Source: Caldilineaceae bacterium (GTDB lineage Bacteria; Chloroflexota; Anaerolineae; Caldilineales; Caldilineaceae). From it: a stretch of 64,000 nucleotides of DNA. Positions within the stretch are counted from its first letter, which is position 1; each line of letters begins with the position of its first letter. The stretch is from assembly GCA_022827195.1 (NCBI GenBank), contig JAJDTL010000020.1:62001-126000 (forward strand). The letters are read 5' to 3'. Shown piece after piece: positions 23,825-32,817 of this stretch. Both the position numbers and the translations under genes were made by a program. The notes beneath the pieces were generated by a model, which worked only from the letters and a program-made list of their open reading frames with translations, was not told the DNA's origin and made no database searches.

Positions 23825-26800
23825 ATGCCTGATCACATCGCTAACCGTGAAGTCGTCATAAAGGCGCTGAGAGAGGAACTCGTAGGACCGTCCCCGCAGG
23901 GTGAACAGATCGATTGTAGGGGGGAAGTCGCATTCACCGAGGTGAGGCCTTCCTACGGTCCTTGGACACAGTTGGATTCGGGTGAAGAGATTCTCCAGCG
24001 AGACCCGCCGACCAAGAGGTATGGTGTTGCTGTACTATTCCCGGTAGGTGCCAACTATGACTCGGTTAGCGAGGAGGAGAACTCTCATGATGACTCTGGA
24101 GGCTTGAATGATTCGGAAAGTTCCTATTCCCAGATAGCAGATACTCATAACCAATCGAACGATGAATCAGACCTAGAAGCTTGGGGAGAAGTGGAAGCTG
24201 AGTCTGACGACTTTGATCTGTCCACCTCCAACTCTTTCAAACCCAGCAGCATGGCGGTGAGCTTTCTCGCGGACTTGTCTGAGGGGTCTGAGGTGCTTGT
24301 CGAAGCATCTGGAGGCCGGTATCGAAAGAAAATTGTCAAAGTAAGGGGCCAAGAACGTATATGGTGGCTCCGACAGCCAGTGTCAATTGAGTCGAGGTTG
24401 AGCTTCGCGGATATTCTGACAGCTGATGGACCCAAGGTGTCTGCCACATTGCAGAGGAGACACGACTGTGGTGGGTTGAATGTAGAAATCGAGGTATATT
24501 CCCGACCTCACAGGTTAGGAGAGGGGTACTTCCTTACTGTTTGCTTGGTTAACCGCGAAACAGCCAGCAGATCTATAGATGAAAAGTGCCTCTTTCAATC
24601 TCACTTCAGAGTTTCAATAGCTTCGCCGAATGGTGCCGCCAGTATTCTCCCATATCCATCACCGTCTGCAAGTGAGCCTGATCCTGAAGAGCAATCTCTT
24701 GCACTCTTGTATCGTAATTACGAGACTTATGCGGTAGGCCATGGCTGCGCGGCAGACTGGCAAGTTGACCCGGGTTCGAACCACGCTATGCAGGTCACCG
24801 CCGAGCCGCTTCCAGAGTTTGAGACTCCAAGCATCACCCCGGAGGTACGCAGAAGTGACGGTAGGGAAGTAAAAGTCTCAATGGCGGCACTTGCAGGTCT
24901 TGTTCCCGGTGATGATGGCTTCAGCGCTTTATCGGAGGTCGTGGATCTTTACGATGGATGGGTCGGTGAAAGGGAGCAAGAGATTTCGGGTCTACACGAA
25001 CAGCACAAGACTGCAGCGTTACGCCATCTCGAAGAGTGCAGGCGTTGCATAAAGAGAATGCGGCTAGGTCTTGAATATCTGTGGAAGAACAAGAAGGCTC
25101 GCAAAGCATTTATGTTATCAAATCATGCTGTACTCCTTCAGCAAATATGTACGCAAGGAGAAGTGCGAAAAGCGTCATATGATGGCCGCAATAGACGCGT
25201 CATTTTTTCGGAGGAATACCGTGACCCCAGTGGACTTGAAGCTCCTCAAGGGCGCGGTTCTTGGAGGGCCTTCCAGGCTGCCTTCCTATTGATGGCAGCT
25301 CATTCAGCTGCGGATGGAGACGCTCCTGATCGTAGCACAGTCGAATTGATTTGGTTTCCGACTGGTGGTGGCAAGACCGAAGCATACTTGGGGTTAGCGG
25401 CATTTTCTATCTTTATGCGGAGGCTTGCTGGGCCTGGGGACACCGGTGTTCAGGTTTTGATGCGTTATACGCTCAGGCTTCTGACCGCACAGCAGTTCCA
25501 GCGAGCCTCTGGCTTGATTTGCGCCATGGAGCATTTGCGCCGACAGTCTCCAAAGGAGTTAGGTCAAAGCTCGTTTTCTATAGGGATATGGTTGGGTGGC
25601 ACTACCACACCAAACCGCAGGCAGGTCGCGATTCAGAAGTTGCACGGCCTCAGCAAAAACCCCAATTACACTGAGAACGCTTTTATCGTGACGAACTGTC
25701 CTTGGTGCAGGGCACAGATCGGGCCAATCGAATACTCAGGGAAAAAACCAAAGAACGCACCGGGAGTCTTGGGTTACGAAAGACAAAGCAATACCGTCGT
25801 GTTCAAGTGCTCCGACAAAAGGAATTGCGAATTCAAAACTGGCCTGCCTATTTGCGTAATCGACGAAGACATTTACGACAGCCGTCCAGATCTTGTCATA
25901 GGAACGGTGGACAAGTTTGCGATGCTTGCGTGGCGCCCAGAAGCAAGGTCTTTGTTCGGAGTCAGCAAGGACGGAGGGCAGGAGTTTTCGCCGCCGGGGT
26001 TAATAATCCAGGACGAGCTTCACCTCATTTCAGGTCCGTTAGGCTCGATGGTAGGGCTCTACGAATCGCTTATTGAAGAATTGTGTACGGACCGACGGCA
26101 TGCGCAATCTGTACAACCCAAAATAGTTAGTTCTACTGCTACGATTCGACGGTATGCTGACCAGATCAAGGCTCTATATGCAAGGGATGACGTAGTCCTT
26201 TTCCCACCACCCGGCTTGGACGCCGGAGATTCGTTCTTCGCACAGTTTGCGCGTAAGAGAGATGGCAGTCTTGACCGCGGCCGCAAGTACCTCGGCATTC
26301 ACGCCCCTGGGCTCGGCTCAATGCAAACTGTTCAAGTCAGGAGTTTCTGTTCTCTTCTGCAGACGCCAGTTGCAATGTCTACCGAAGATAGGGATCCATG
26401 GTGGACACTGATGGTGTTTTTCAATAGTCTTCGGGAACTTGGGACTACTCTGTCACTGTTCCAGTCGGATATACAGGACTACTTGAGAGCATTTGGTAAC
26501 CGGACGGGCAAACAGTATTCTGCGTTGCGCAAGTTGCGTCATATTAGAGAGTTGACCGGACGGCTACGCAGTAGTGAAGTACCCAAGGCGATATCAGACC
26601 TCGAAACAAGCTGTACTACCGCCTCCGGCGGATCTGCAGTAGACGTATGCCTAGCGTCAAACATAATCGAGGTTGGAATTGATATTGACCGTCTTTCCAT
26701 TATGGCGGTGGTCGGACAGCCAAAGACGACTTCCCAATATATCCAAGTAACGGGCCGGGTCGGCCGCAGATGGTGGGAACGGCCTGGTTTGGTCGTCACC

Positions 26801-27304
26801 CTATTCGGTGCCTCCAAACCTAGAGACCGCTCCCACTTTGAAAAGTTTCGCACCTACCACTCACAATTGTATGCCCAGGTCGAGCCTACAAGTGTGACAC
26901 CGTTCTCGCCGCCTGTCTTAGACCGAGCACTCCACGCGATTATGACTGGGTATGCGCGCCAGCGGGGTGACGAAAGTCAGTCTAGTTCTCCATATCCCTT
27001 CCCTGAAATGCTGGTTGATTCGATTAGGGATGTAGTACGGCGGAGAATAATGGCAGTAGATAAAGATGAACTTAGTAACTTCGAAGAGGTTTTTGATAGA
27101 AGAAGAGAGGAGTGGCGTAGATGGCAGCGCACGCAGTGGGGAGCATCTGGACAGGCGGACCCCAACGCCTTGTTACGGCAGGCTGGGGCATATGTAAGAA
27201 GCGATGAGAGACTTATTACTTGGCCAACGCCGACTTCGGTTCGCAACGTGGACGCGGAATGTGAATCGGAAATCACCAGTCTTTACGTGAAAGATTGGAG
27301 TTAA
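23825..27304 (+). CDS. drmA: DISARM helicase DrmA
   Basis: 1159 aa from ATG 23825; TTG 23732 is an alternative because a strong ribosome site lies near it. The start R-E-V-V-I-K-A-L-R-E-E-L-V-G-P is typical of DrmA. Motor motifs: W-F-P-T-G-G-G-K-T-E-A-Y (Walker A), L-I-I-Q-D-E-L-H-L-I-S-G (Walker B, DE-H type), S-S-T-A-T-I, and I-E-V-G-I-D-I-D-R-L with T-G-R-V-G-R in the C-terminal helicase lobe. A C-x-x-C pair and a second cysteine cluster (C-P-W-C, C-S-D-K-R-N-C) in the insert near residue 650 suggest a zinc site. DrmA is the core motor of DISARM and forms a complex with DrmB, which follows four bases after the stop. Confidence 0.92.
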   Translation: MPDHIANREVVIKALREELVGPSPQGEQIDCRGEVAFTEVRPSYGPWTQLDSGEEILQRDPPTKRYGVAVLFPVGANYDSVSEEENSHDDSGGLNDSESSYSQIADTHNQSNDESDLEAWGEVEAESDDFDLSTSNSFKPSSMAVSFLADLSEGSEVLVEASGGRYRKKIVKVRGQERIWWLRQPVSIESRLSFADILTADGPKVSATLQRRHDCGGLNVEIEVYSRPHRLGEGYFLTVCLVNRETASRSIDEKCLFQSHFRVSIASPNGAASILPYPSPSASEPDPEEQSLALLYRNYETYAVGHGCAADWQVDPGSNHAMQVTAEPLPEFETPSITPEVRRSDGREVKVSMAALAGLVPGDDGFSALSEVVDLYDGWVGEREQEISGLHEQHKTAALRHLEECRRCIKRMRLGLEYLWKNKKARKAFMLSNHAVLLQQICTQGEVRKASYDGRNRRVIFSEEYRDPSGLEAPQGRGSWRAFQAAFLLMAAHSAADGDAPDRSTVELIWFPTGGGKTEAYLGLAAFSIFMRRLAGPGDTGVQVLMRYTLRLLTAQQFQRASGLICAMEHLRRQSPKELGQSSFSIGIWLGGTTTPNRRQVAIQKLHGLSKNPNYTENAFIVTNCPWCRAQIGPIEYSGKKPKNAPGVLGYERQSNTVVFKCSDKRNCEFKTGLPICVIDEDIYDSRPDLVIGTVDKFAMLAWRPEARSLFGVSKDGGQEFSPPGLIIQDELHLISGPLGSMVGLYESLIEELCTDRRHAQSVQPKIVSSTATIRRYADQIKALYARDDVVLFPPPGLDAGDSFFAQFARKRDGSLDRGRKYLGIHAPGLGSMQTVQVRSFCSLLQTPVAMSTEDRDPWWTLMVFFNSLRELGTTLSLFQSDIQDYLRAFGNRTGKQYSALRKLRHIRELTGRLRSSEVPKAISDLETSCTTASGGSAVDVCLASNIIEVGIDIDRLSIMAVVGQPKTTSQYIQVTGRVGRRWWERPGLVVTLFGASKPRDRSHFEKFRTYHSQLYAQVEPTSVTPFSPPVLDRALHAIMTGYARQRGDESQSSSPYPFPEMLVDSIRDVVRRRIMAVDKDELSNFEEVFDRRREEWRRWQRTQWGASGQADPNALLRQAGAYVRSDERLITWPTPTSVRNVDAECESEITSLYVKDWS

Positions 27305-27308
27305 TATC

Positions 27309-29222
27309 GTGACTGAGGGACCGGTACGCCGTTCACAAATGATTGCTCCTTTCGGTGCGGGCGCACTTGTGGTGGCCAGAAACGGAGTTTCTTTGATTTC
27401 TGGAGGCCTCGATCACTGGTTTGAGAGGGAGGACGGGTCTGGAAACGTCGACATTAGCGAGTACATAGTGCACGAATGGCGTCTCGAAAAGCTTCTACAA
27501 GTTGATCACTTCCGTCTTCCCGCGGACTTTAGACGGGGCTTCAAGGGACAGGATATCCCTAACGCTTGGCTGACACAGCCATTCTTGCGCTTTCCACGTT
27601 GGCATTTCTGTCCTTCGTGCAATCGGTTACATGAGAGGCCACTCACAGAGCGCGGAAGGATTTGGTGCCCGGCGTGTAAGCGGGACAAAAAGAATAGGCC
27701 TTTGTTCCAAGTACCTTTTGTAGCAATGTGCGAGAAAGGCCATATTCAGGACTTTCCTTGGCGTGAATGGGTCCATCGCTCAGAAAGTACCTCCTGTCTT
27801 AAAGATCTCCGGCTGATTGCAACGGGAGGGGCTTCCCTGGCTGCACAGCGCGTCGAATGTGAATGCGGTGCAAAACGCACTCTGGCGAGGATCACCGAAG
27901 CAGACCCTGATGGTTTTACTTTTCTTAGCAAGAATCTGCTTCGGGATAAGGATGAAGGCGAGAATCCGCCTTATTTGTGCCGGGGATTGAGACCTTGGCT
28001 GGGAGAACAGGAGCCATCAGGATGTGATCGTCACCTACGAGGCTCACTTCGAAGTGCATCAAATCTTTATTTCGGAGTAGTAAGTAGTTCGATTTACCTA
28101 CCTCGAAGTAGCGACTTCGTGCCTTCAAGTTTGATTTCTCTGCTGGAGGAACCACCCCTCTCGACCCTCATCAATGCACTTTCCCCAGTGTTACCTGATA
28201 TCGAGCCCCAACTCTTGCGGCAGCCACATGAGCTGCTTCTAGAACCATATACAGATGAACAGATTCATTCTGCTTTGAAGATTGTTCAAAAAGGGGAATC
28301 GTCGGTAGAAGCCCCAAGCACAGAACCTATTGGCAACGAGGACAAGGAAGTTGCATTTCGGAGGGATGAATTTGATGTCCTGCGTATCCCCAGAAGAGAT
28401 AACCAGTTGCTTACGGTGCAGGCAGACTTGGAACAATATGAGGAAATCGTAAGATCTTACTTCTCCAATGTGATTCTTATACACAAACTTAGGGAGACGA
28501 GAGCGTTTGCTGGGTTTACGCGAGTGTACCCGGATGACGGTACGGGTCTAGAGGACAGAAAAAAGTTGCTGCGCAGGAAACTTCCTAAGGGCGAAAGGGA
28601 CTGGTTGCCTGCTTATGTAGTGTTTGGGGAAGGGATATTCATTGAACTGGACGAAAGCCGACTGAGACAATGGGAAAACCGTGCCAGCGTTAACATGAGA
28701 GTGCAACGGCTGGACGCCCAATACCAGACAGTAAGACGAACCAAGGGCCTGCGCAGCCGCCGTATAGACCAGAGGTTCCTATTGCTGCACACCCTGTCAC
28801 ATCTGTTAATGAATAGGCTTACGTACGAGTGCGGGTACAGTTCTGCCGCCTTGCGCGAACGATTGTATTGTTCCAGCCATCCCGACCATCCAATGGCCGG
28901 TATCTTGATCTACACTGCTGCAGGCGATGCTGAGGGCACGATGGGTGGACTGGTAAGAATGGGGAAACCAGGCAATCTCGAGCCTGTCATCCGCAGAGCC
29001 TTGGAGAGCGCCGGCTGGTGCTCCGCCGATCCCGTCTGCGCGGAAGCCGGAGAGGTCGGAGGTCAAGGACCTGAATCGCTGAACCTCGCGGCGTGTCACA
29101 ACTGTGCATTGGTGCCAGAAACAGCGTGTGAGGAGTTCAATAGGTTTCTCGACAGAGGAATGGCAATTGGAACTCCAGCTGATACCGACATCGGATTCTT
29201 TGAAGAACAGCGGATACTGTAA
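27309..29222 (+). CDS. drmB: DISARM protein DrmB (DUF1998)
   Basis: 637 aa from GTG 27309. The N-terminus (V-R-R-S-Q-M-I-A-P-F-G-A-G-A) and L-D-H-W-F-E match DrmB. A zinc-binding set follows: W-H-F-C-P-S-C, W-C-P-A-C-K, C-E-K-G-H-I and C-E-C-G. The C-terminal DUF1998 part shows H-T-L-S-H-L-L-M, G-Y-S-S-A-A-L-R-E-R-L-Y and C-H-N-C-A-L-V-P-E-T-A-C-E. DrmB stimulates DrmA and is the second core DISARM protein. It is followed with no gap by the methyltransferase. Confidence 0.92.
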   Translation: MTEGPVRRSQMIAPFGAGALVVARNGVSLISGGLDHWFEREDGSGNVDISEYIVHEWRLEKLLQVDHFRLPADFRRGFKGQDIPNAWLTQPFLRFPRWHFCPSCNRLHERPLTERGRIWCPACKRDKKNRPLFQVPFVAMCEKGHIQDFPWREWVHRSESTSCLKDLRLIATGGASLAAQRVECECGAKRTLARITEADPDGFTFLSKNLLRDKDEGENPPYLCRGLRPWLGEQEPSGCDRHLRGSLRSASNLYFGVVSSSIYLPRSSDFVPSSLISLLEEPPLSTLINALSPVLPDIEPQLLRQPHELLLEPYTDEQIHSALKIVQKGESSVEAPSTEPIGNEDKEVAFRRDEFDVLRIPRRDNQLLTVQADLEQYEEIVRSYFSNVILIHKLRETRAFAGFTRVYPDDGTGLEDRKKLLRRKLPKGERDWLPAYVVFGEGIFIELDESRLRQWENRASVNMRVQRLDAQYQTVRRTKGLRSRRIDQRFLLLHTLSHLLMNRLTYECGYSSAALRERLYCSSHPDHPMAGILIYTAAGDAEGTMGGLVRMGKPGNLEPVIRRALESAGWCSADPVCAEAGEVGGQGPESLNLAACHNCALVPETACEEFNRFLDRGMAIGTPADTDIGFFEEQRIL

Positions 29223-30344
29223 ATGCCTGTCCCAATACTGTCGTTCTTTACTGGAGGTGGTTTCCTTGACATAGGGTTCGAACAGGCCGGCTTCGAAGTC
29301 GCTTGGACCAATGAAATTGATCCAGCAGTTGCGGAAATGTATCATCATGGAATCACCGCGTGGCGTAAGTCGGTCAGCAGCAGCCAGATTGAAGCCAAAA
29401 TATCTAACATTAGAAGCATTACAGACCTACAGGCTGATGAAGTACGATTAGAGGCTTTTGGAGAATCAGAGCCTGCTTCATTTGGTATCATCGGCGGGCC
29501 TCCGTGCCCGGACTTCAGCGTTGGCGGCAGAAACGGAGGATCTGAAGGGCAACACGGGAAGCTTACTCAAGTGTACGTTGACTTGATTTGTCGTATCAAG
29601 CCGGACTTTTTCGTCATGGAAAATGTCCCAGGTCTCTTCAAGACAAAGAAGCATCGCAAGTTTCTGACATCGATCATCGGTCAATTAGAGCACCCCAGCA
29701 TAGGATATCTAACAAGCACACGGATCTTAAGTAGCTTAGAGTTTGGTGTGCCACAGGATCGGGACAGGCTCTTTGTGATAGGCCTATCTTCGACTTTGGT
29801 AAAGAATCTAATGGGTATGAGACCTTTACTGGGAAACGAGATATGGTTCCCTTGGCCAGTGCCAAAGTATCCTGGCGCAAAGAAATTGCCTTGGCCCAGT
29901 GAGAGTCCTTTCGGAGCCGACCCCCCCCGCCCAGAAGGGATTCCTCTCGAACTCACGGTCTATCCTCTTCTCAATAGCTTTCCCGCTCCCACTGGTCTTA
30001 ATAATGGACTGGAAGCGTTTAAGCCCTATTCCGCAAAGTTCTGGGAGATCCCTGAAGGTAATAGTTCCGGGAAGTCATTTAAGAGGTTGCACAGATACAG
30101 ATATAGTCCCACTGCTTGGTACGGCAACAACGAAGTTCACCTGCACCCCTGGGAACCTCGCAGGCTGTCAGTCCGTGAGGCTCTACGAATTCAAACTGTA
30201 CCAGATACTTACGTTTTGCCTGAACAGTTCTCTTTGACCTCCAAATTCAGAATGATTTGTAACGGAGTGCCGTGCAAACTTGCAAGATGCACTGCTGAAG
30301 CCCTTTTCCGTTTTCTTGGCGGAGCTACGGAAGAGAAACCGTAG
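29223..30344 (+). CDS. drmMII: C5-cytosine DNA methyltransferase (DISARM DrmMII-like)
   Basis: 373 aa; ATG directly follows the DrmB stop. Motif I is L-S-F-F-T-G-G-G-F-L-D-I-G-F-E-Q-A-G-F, motif IV G-G-P-P-C-P-D-F-S with nucleophile C95, motif VI F-F-V-M-E-N-V-P-G-L, motif VIII Q-D-R-D-R-L-F-V-I-G. The usual Q after the catalytic P-P-C is replaced by P. A target domain lies between motifs VIII and IX. In DISARM class 2 the 5-cytosine methylase marks host DNA as self. A full DISARM C5 methylase is expected at this place. Confidence 0.93.
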   Translation: MPVPILSFFTGGGFLDIGFEQAGFEVAWTNEIDPAVAEMYHHGITAWRKSVSSSQIEAKISNIRSITDLQADEVRLEAFGESEPASFGIIGGPPCPDFSVGGRNGGSEGQHGKLTQVYVDLICRIKPDFFVMENVPGLFKTKKHRKFLTSIIGQLEHPSIGYLTSTRILSSLEFGVPQDRDRLFVIGLSSTLVKNLMGMRPLLGNEIWFPWPVPKYPGAKKLPWPSESPFGADPPRPEGIPLELTVYPLLNSFPAPTGLNNGLEAFKPYSAKFWEIPEGNSSGKSFKRLHRYRYSPTAWYGNNEVHLHPWEPRRLSVREALRIQTVPDTYVLPEQFSLTSKFRMICNGVPCKLARCTAEALFRFLGGATEEKP

Positions 30345-30380
30345 TCTCGTTGCTCAAGATTGGAACTCCTTAGCAAAAAC

Positions 30381-31037
30381 ATGATTTTTCGTGACGAACT
30401 TTTGAAATGGTTCGTTGAACATCGACGCAACTTCTCGTGGCGAAGGAGTTCGAACCCATTCGTCGTGCTGATTGCTGAAATCCTTCTAAAGAAGACAACG
30501 GCCGACGCAGTGGAACACTTCATCCCTGGATTCCTGGGACGATTTCCCGATCCGTTCTCAATTGCCGAAAGCACTGTAGAGGAACTAAGGGGATTCCTGG
30601 CGCCACTTGGACTATCGACGCAACGTGCAGTTCAATTCAAGAATCTGGCCGGAGCCCTTATCCGGGACCACCAAGGAGAGGTGCCGTCGAAACTGACTCA
30701 ACTGCTTGAACTGCCCGGCGTTGGTCCTTACATTGCTTCGGCAGTTCGTTGCTATGCTTTCGGCGGAATCGAAGCGCCCGTAGACTCTAATGTTGCCAGA
30801 ATAATAGTTCGGCTCCACGGGATTACGCCATCAAGATTCGAGGCGAGGAAAAGCCCAGAAGTATGGGGACTGGCGAAAGAGCTTGTCGGGCAGGACACTG
30901 GTACGGTGCGAGAGATTAACTGGGCGCTGTTAGATCTTGGTGCTCAAGTCTGCACGGCCCGAGAGCCAAGGTGTCAAAAATGCCCCTTAAGAGTCAGATG
31001 CTGCTTTGCCAAAGCTGGAAAAGAACGGGTGAAGTGA
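30381..31037 (+). CDS. HhH-GPD DNA glycosylase, Mig-like T:G mismatch repair candidate
   Basis: 218 aa from ATG 30381 (TTG 30360 is an alternative). It has the endonuclease III/MutY fold: R-N-F-S-W-R and I-A-E-I-L-L-K-K-T-T-A near the start, the helix-hairpin-helix L-P-G-V-G-P-Y (Y117), the catalytic aspartate D135 in A-P-V-D-S-N-V-A-R, and a C-terminal 4Fe-4S loop C191-x6-C198-x2-C201-x5-C207. It lacks the NUDIX-like C-terminal domain of MutY. A tyrosine at the position equal to Lys120 of endonuclease III is shared with the archaeal T:G glycosylase Mig.Mth (and some MutY). Such glycosylases sit beside 5mC methylases to repair deaminated 5mC. It lies 36 bases after the methylase. Alternative: a general MutY relative. 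Confidence 0.85.
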   Translation: MIFRDELLKWFVEHRRNFSWRRSSNPFVVLIAEILLKKTTADAVEHFIPGFLGRFPDPFSIAESTVEELRGFLAPLGLSTQRAVQFKNLAGALIRDHQGEVPSKLTQLLELPGVGPYIASAVRCYAFGGIEAPVDSNVARIIVRLHGITPSRFEARKSPEVWGLAKELVGQDTGTVREINWALLDLGAQVCTAREPRCQKCPLRVRCCFAKAGKERVK

Positions 31038-31221
31038 GCGTAGCCTTTCGTCAGGCGATATGAACAGCTCTCCAATTGCCCGCCTCAGCTGAAAAGAGTC
31101 TGTATGTACGTTCCAATTCGCTCAAAATCGATCGCAAGTGCGAGAGGAGGAGGGGTCGGTTCTGGCACGCACGCCGACGGGGGCTTTCGGTTGTCGAATG
31201 AATGTCACCCGCGCCGCCTCA

Positions 31222-31400
31222 GCCCGCGCGCGGCGCCAGAAGCGTCCCGTTGGCCGCCTCGGCGCGGAAGGCAAAGGCCCAGCCGCCTTGGTGCGAGCCG
31301 CACGTATTGCTCAGCTTCAGCGTCACCACGTTGGGGCCGGCCCGCAGCCGACCCCGTCCCCGTGCTTGTCGGACTACGATGACGGGTGGTACAAAGATCG
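31222..31400 (-). pseudogene. C-terminal remnant of an unidentified gene
   Basis: The minus frame ends L-R-A-G-P-N-V-V-T-L-K-L-S-N-T-C-G-S-H-Q, then G-G-W-A-F-A-F-R-A-E and a stop a few residues later. This is the usual look of the C-terminal part of a large secreted or glycan-active protein (N-x-V-L-V-K-L-x-N). It is fused to the broken end of the IS3 transposase. Nothing upstream of it encodes the remainder of that gene. Confidence 0.45.
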
Positions 31401-31419
31401 GGGGCAGGTCAGACCGGTA

Positions 31420-31870
31420 GATGAAGCCACGCAGCAGCGGCGCGTAAGTGAAGTCTGCACTCCAGACCTGGTTGACATGCGTAATCGGCAGGTTGCGCAG
31501 GAGGGAGGGATAACGCTTGTATCCATGGCCTGGAGAACTGCCGCTTCTCCTGGGGTAGACGGCTTGAATGCCGATCAGAAGCATCAACCGTCTGACCCGT
31601 TTGCCATTGACGGCATAGCCCAGGCGACGCAGATACGCGGCCAGTTAGGGCCAGCCATAGAAGGGCGTCCGCAAGTACTGCTTGTCGATGCCGGCAGACC
31701 GACCGCTTTGCGAACAGCCTTATCAGCTCCAAGTACAGTGCCGACTCGGAAGCCGCCTGCCAGTAGAAGGAGGCCCGATCAGGACCCAACAGTTGGCACT
31801 GCCACCGTACAGTCGGGGTCTCATGCCGGCTATCCACCGTACGCCGTCTCTCACGAACCGGAGCGGGCAA
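31420..31870 (-). pseudogene. IS3-family transposase orfB, frameshifted and truncated
   Basis: Two frames carry parts of orfB: W-Q-C-Q-L-L-G-P-D-R-A-S-F-Y near the start and, in another frame, I-G-I-Q-A-V-Y-P-R-R, Y-P-S-L-L-R-N-L-P-I-T and N-Q-V-W-S-A-D-F-T-Y. That last block holds the first Asp of the DDE triad. The catalytic domain beyond it is missing, so the transposase is dead. Confidence 0.8.
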
Positions 31871-32144
31871 CTTTTTCTTTCAGCCACTCAAGTTCCATCT
31901 TGAGCCGGTCGATCTGTTCATAGAGTTCCGCTTCCTGCGCCTCCTGCTCCCGTTGCTTGCGCTCGCCACCGCTGGCGAAGACGCAGGGCCCGTCTTCCAG
32001 CAGCTGCCTTTTCCAGGCCCGGATCAAATTGGGATGAACCTCGTGTTCACTGGACAACTGGCTGATCGTCTTGCCGCCTTCGAGCGCTTCCAGCGCAACC
32101 CGAAACTTGAAGGCCGCCGAGTGTCGCCGCCGTTTCTTGACCAT
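31851..32144 (-). CDS. IS3-family transposase orfA
   Basis: 97 aa with intact frame. It shows R-R-H-S-A-A-F-K-F-R-V-A-L-E-A-L and T-I-S-Q-L-S-S-E-H-E-V-H-P-N-L-I, the DNA-binding HTH of IS3 orfA, followed by a leucine-heptad helix that normally pairs with orfB. orfB is broken, so the protein has no catalytic partner here. It could still bind the related ends nearby. Confidence 0.85.
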   Translation of the reverse strand: MVKKRRRHSAAFKFRVALEALEGGKTISQLSSEHEVHPNLIRAWKRQLLEDGPCVFASGGERKQREQEAQEAELYEQIDRLKMELEWLKEKVARSGS

Positions 32145-32301
32145 CGTTCTGCCCCTCCACAGGCTGGGTGAACTGCTCCATTATACAGCTTAGCTTTTGG
32201 AGCAGCTTTTGGGGCTAGGCTCAGTCCCGATTCCCGGTCCGCGGTCAACTAATTCTTGTGTGAAGGGGCAGCGGAGAGAGTTGGGGGAAGGGCGAGACGG
32301 C

Positions 32302-32544
32302 TCAGACTACGGCCTGCACCGTCCGCGCGTGTGTGAGGTCAGCGCTGGTGACGGGACGCGCCTGCGACGCCTGCACAGTGGCGATCGCCACTGTTTCGCC
32401 ATCCAGAGACATGAACTCCACGACAAAGGCTTCGCCGCCTGGATGAAGGTGGATGATGGCGCCGACATCGCCCGGCTCAAGCGCTTCCCCCTCGTCACCG
32501 GTCACCTCGGCAGTGAGAACGACCTGTTCATGTTCTTGGAACAC
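32302..32544 (-). CDS. DUF4926 domain protein
   Basis: 80 aa from GTG 32544 behind AGGAGGTGAGAG. The pattern (V-V-L-T-A-E-V, E-P-G-D-V-G-A-I-I-H-L-H, G-E-A-F-V-V-E-F-M-S-L-D-G-E-T-V-A) is that of DUF4926, a small single-domain family commonly encoded beside DUF6883-type or toxin-like genes. No partner is seen on this strand here. It may be an orphan antitoxin-like protein. Confidence 0.75.
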   Translation of the reverse strand: MFQEHEQVVLTAEVTGDEGEALEPGDVGAIIHLHPGGEAFVVEFMSLDGETVAIATVQASQARPVTSADLTHARTVQAVV

Positions 32545-32817
32545 CTCTCACCTCCTGCGCCGCATCTCTTGCCAAAGTATACCATGGGAGCGCAATCCGG
32601 CGGCGCTGACACGACCCAGGAAGGCTGGATGCGGCCGGGCCCTTCGATTCGAGGCGAGGAGGCTCTCCTCCTGTTGAAGCCGGTGCGGCGACTGAAGTAT
32701 ACTGAGTGCAGGGCTCAGGACGCGACTTTGGCGAACCGGGCAGATGCTGCCATCAGGAAGATTGGACCGGCCGGGAACGCCGGCCGCTGGCCTAATTGAA
32801 TTCCGGAGATTCATTCT
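32545..32817. other. Divergent intergenic region
   Basis: No gene seen between the divergent DUF4926 gene and the restriction-modification pair. TATACT-like boxes occur on both strands, but none has a matching -35. Confidence 0.3.

Larger units (their letters stand above)
31420..32215 (-). mobile_element. IS3-family element remnant (orfA intact, orfB broken)
   Basis: The outer end at 32160-32215 (CAGGCTGGGTGAACTGCTCC ... TTTTGGGGCT) is the same sequence as the right ends of the small elements at 11722, 12264 and 14059. The far end is lost at the fusion to another gene's tail. This copy is the likely parent type of the non-autonomous elements in the window. Confidence 0.75.
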
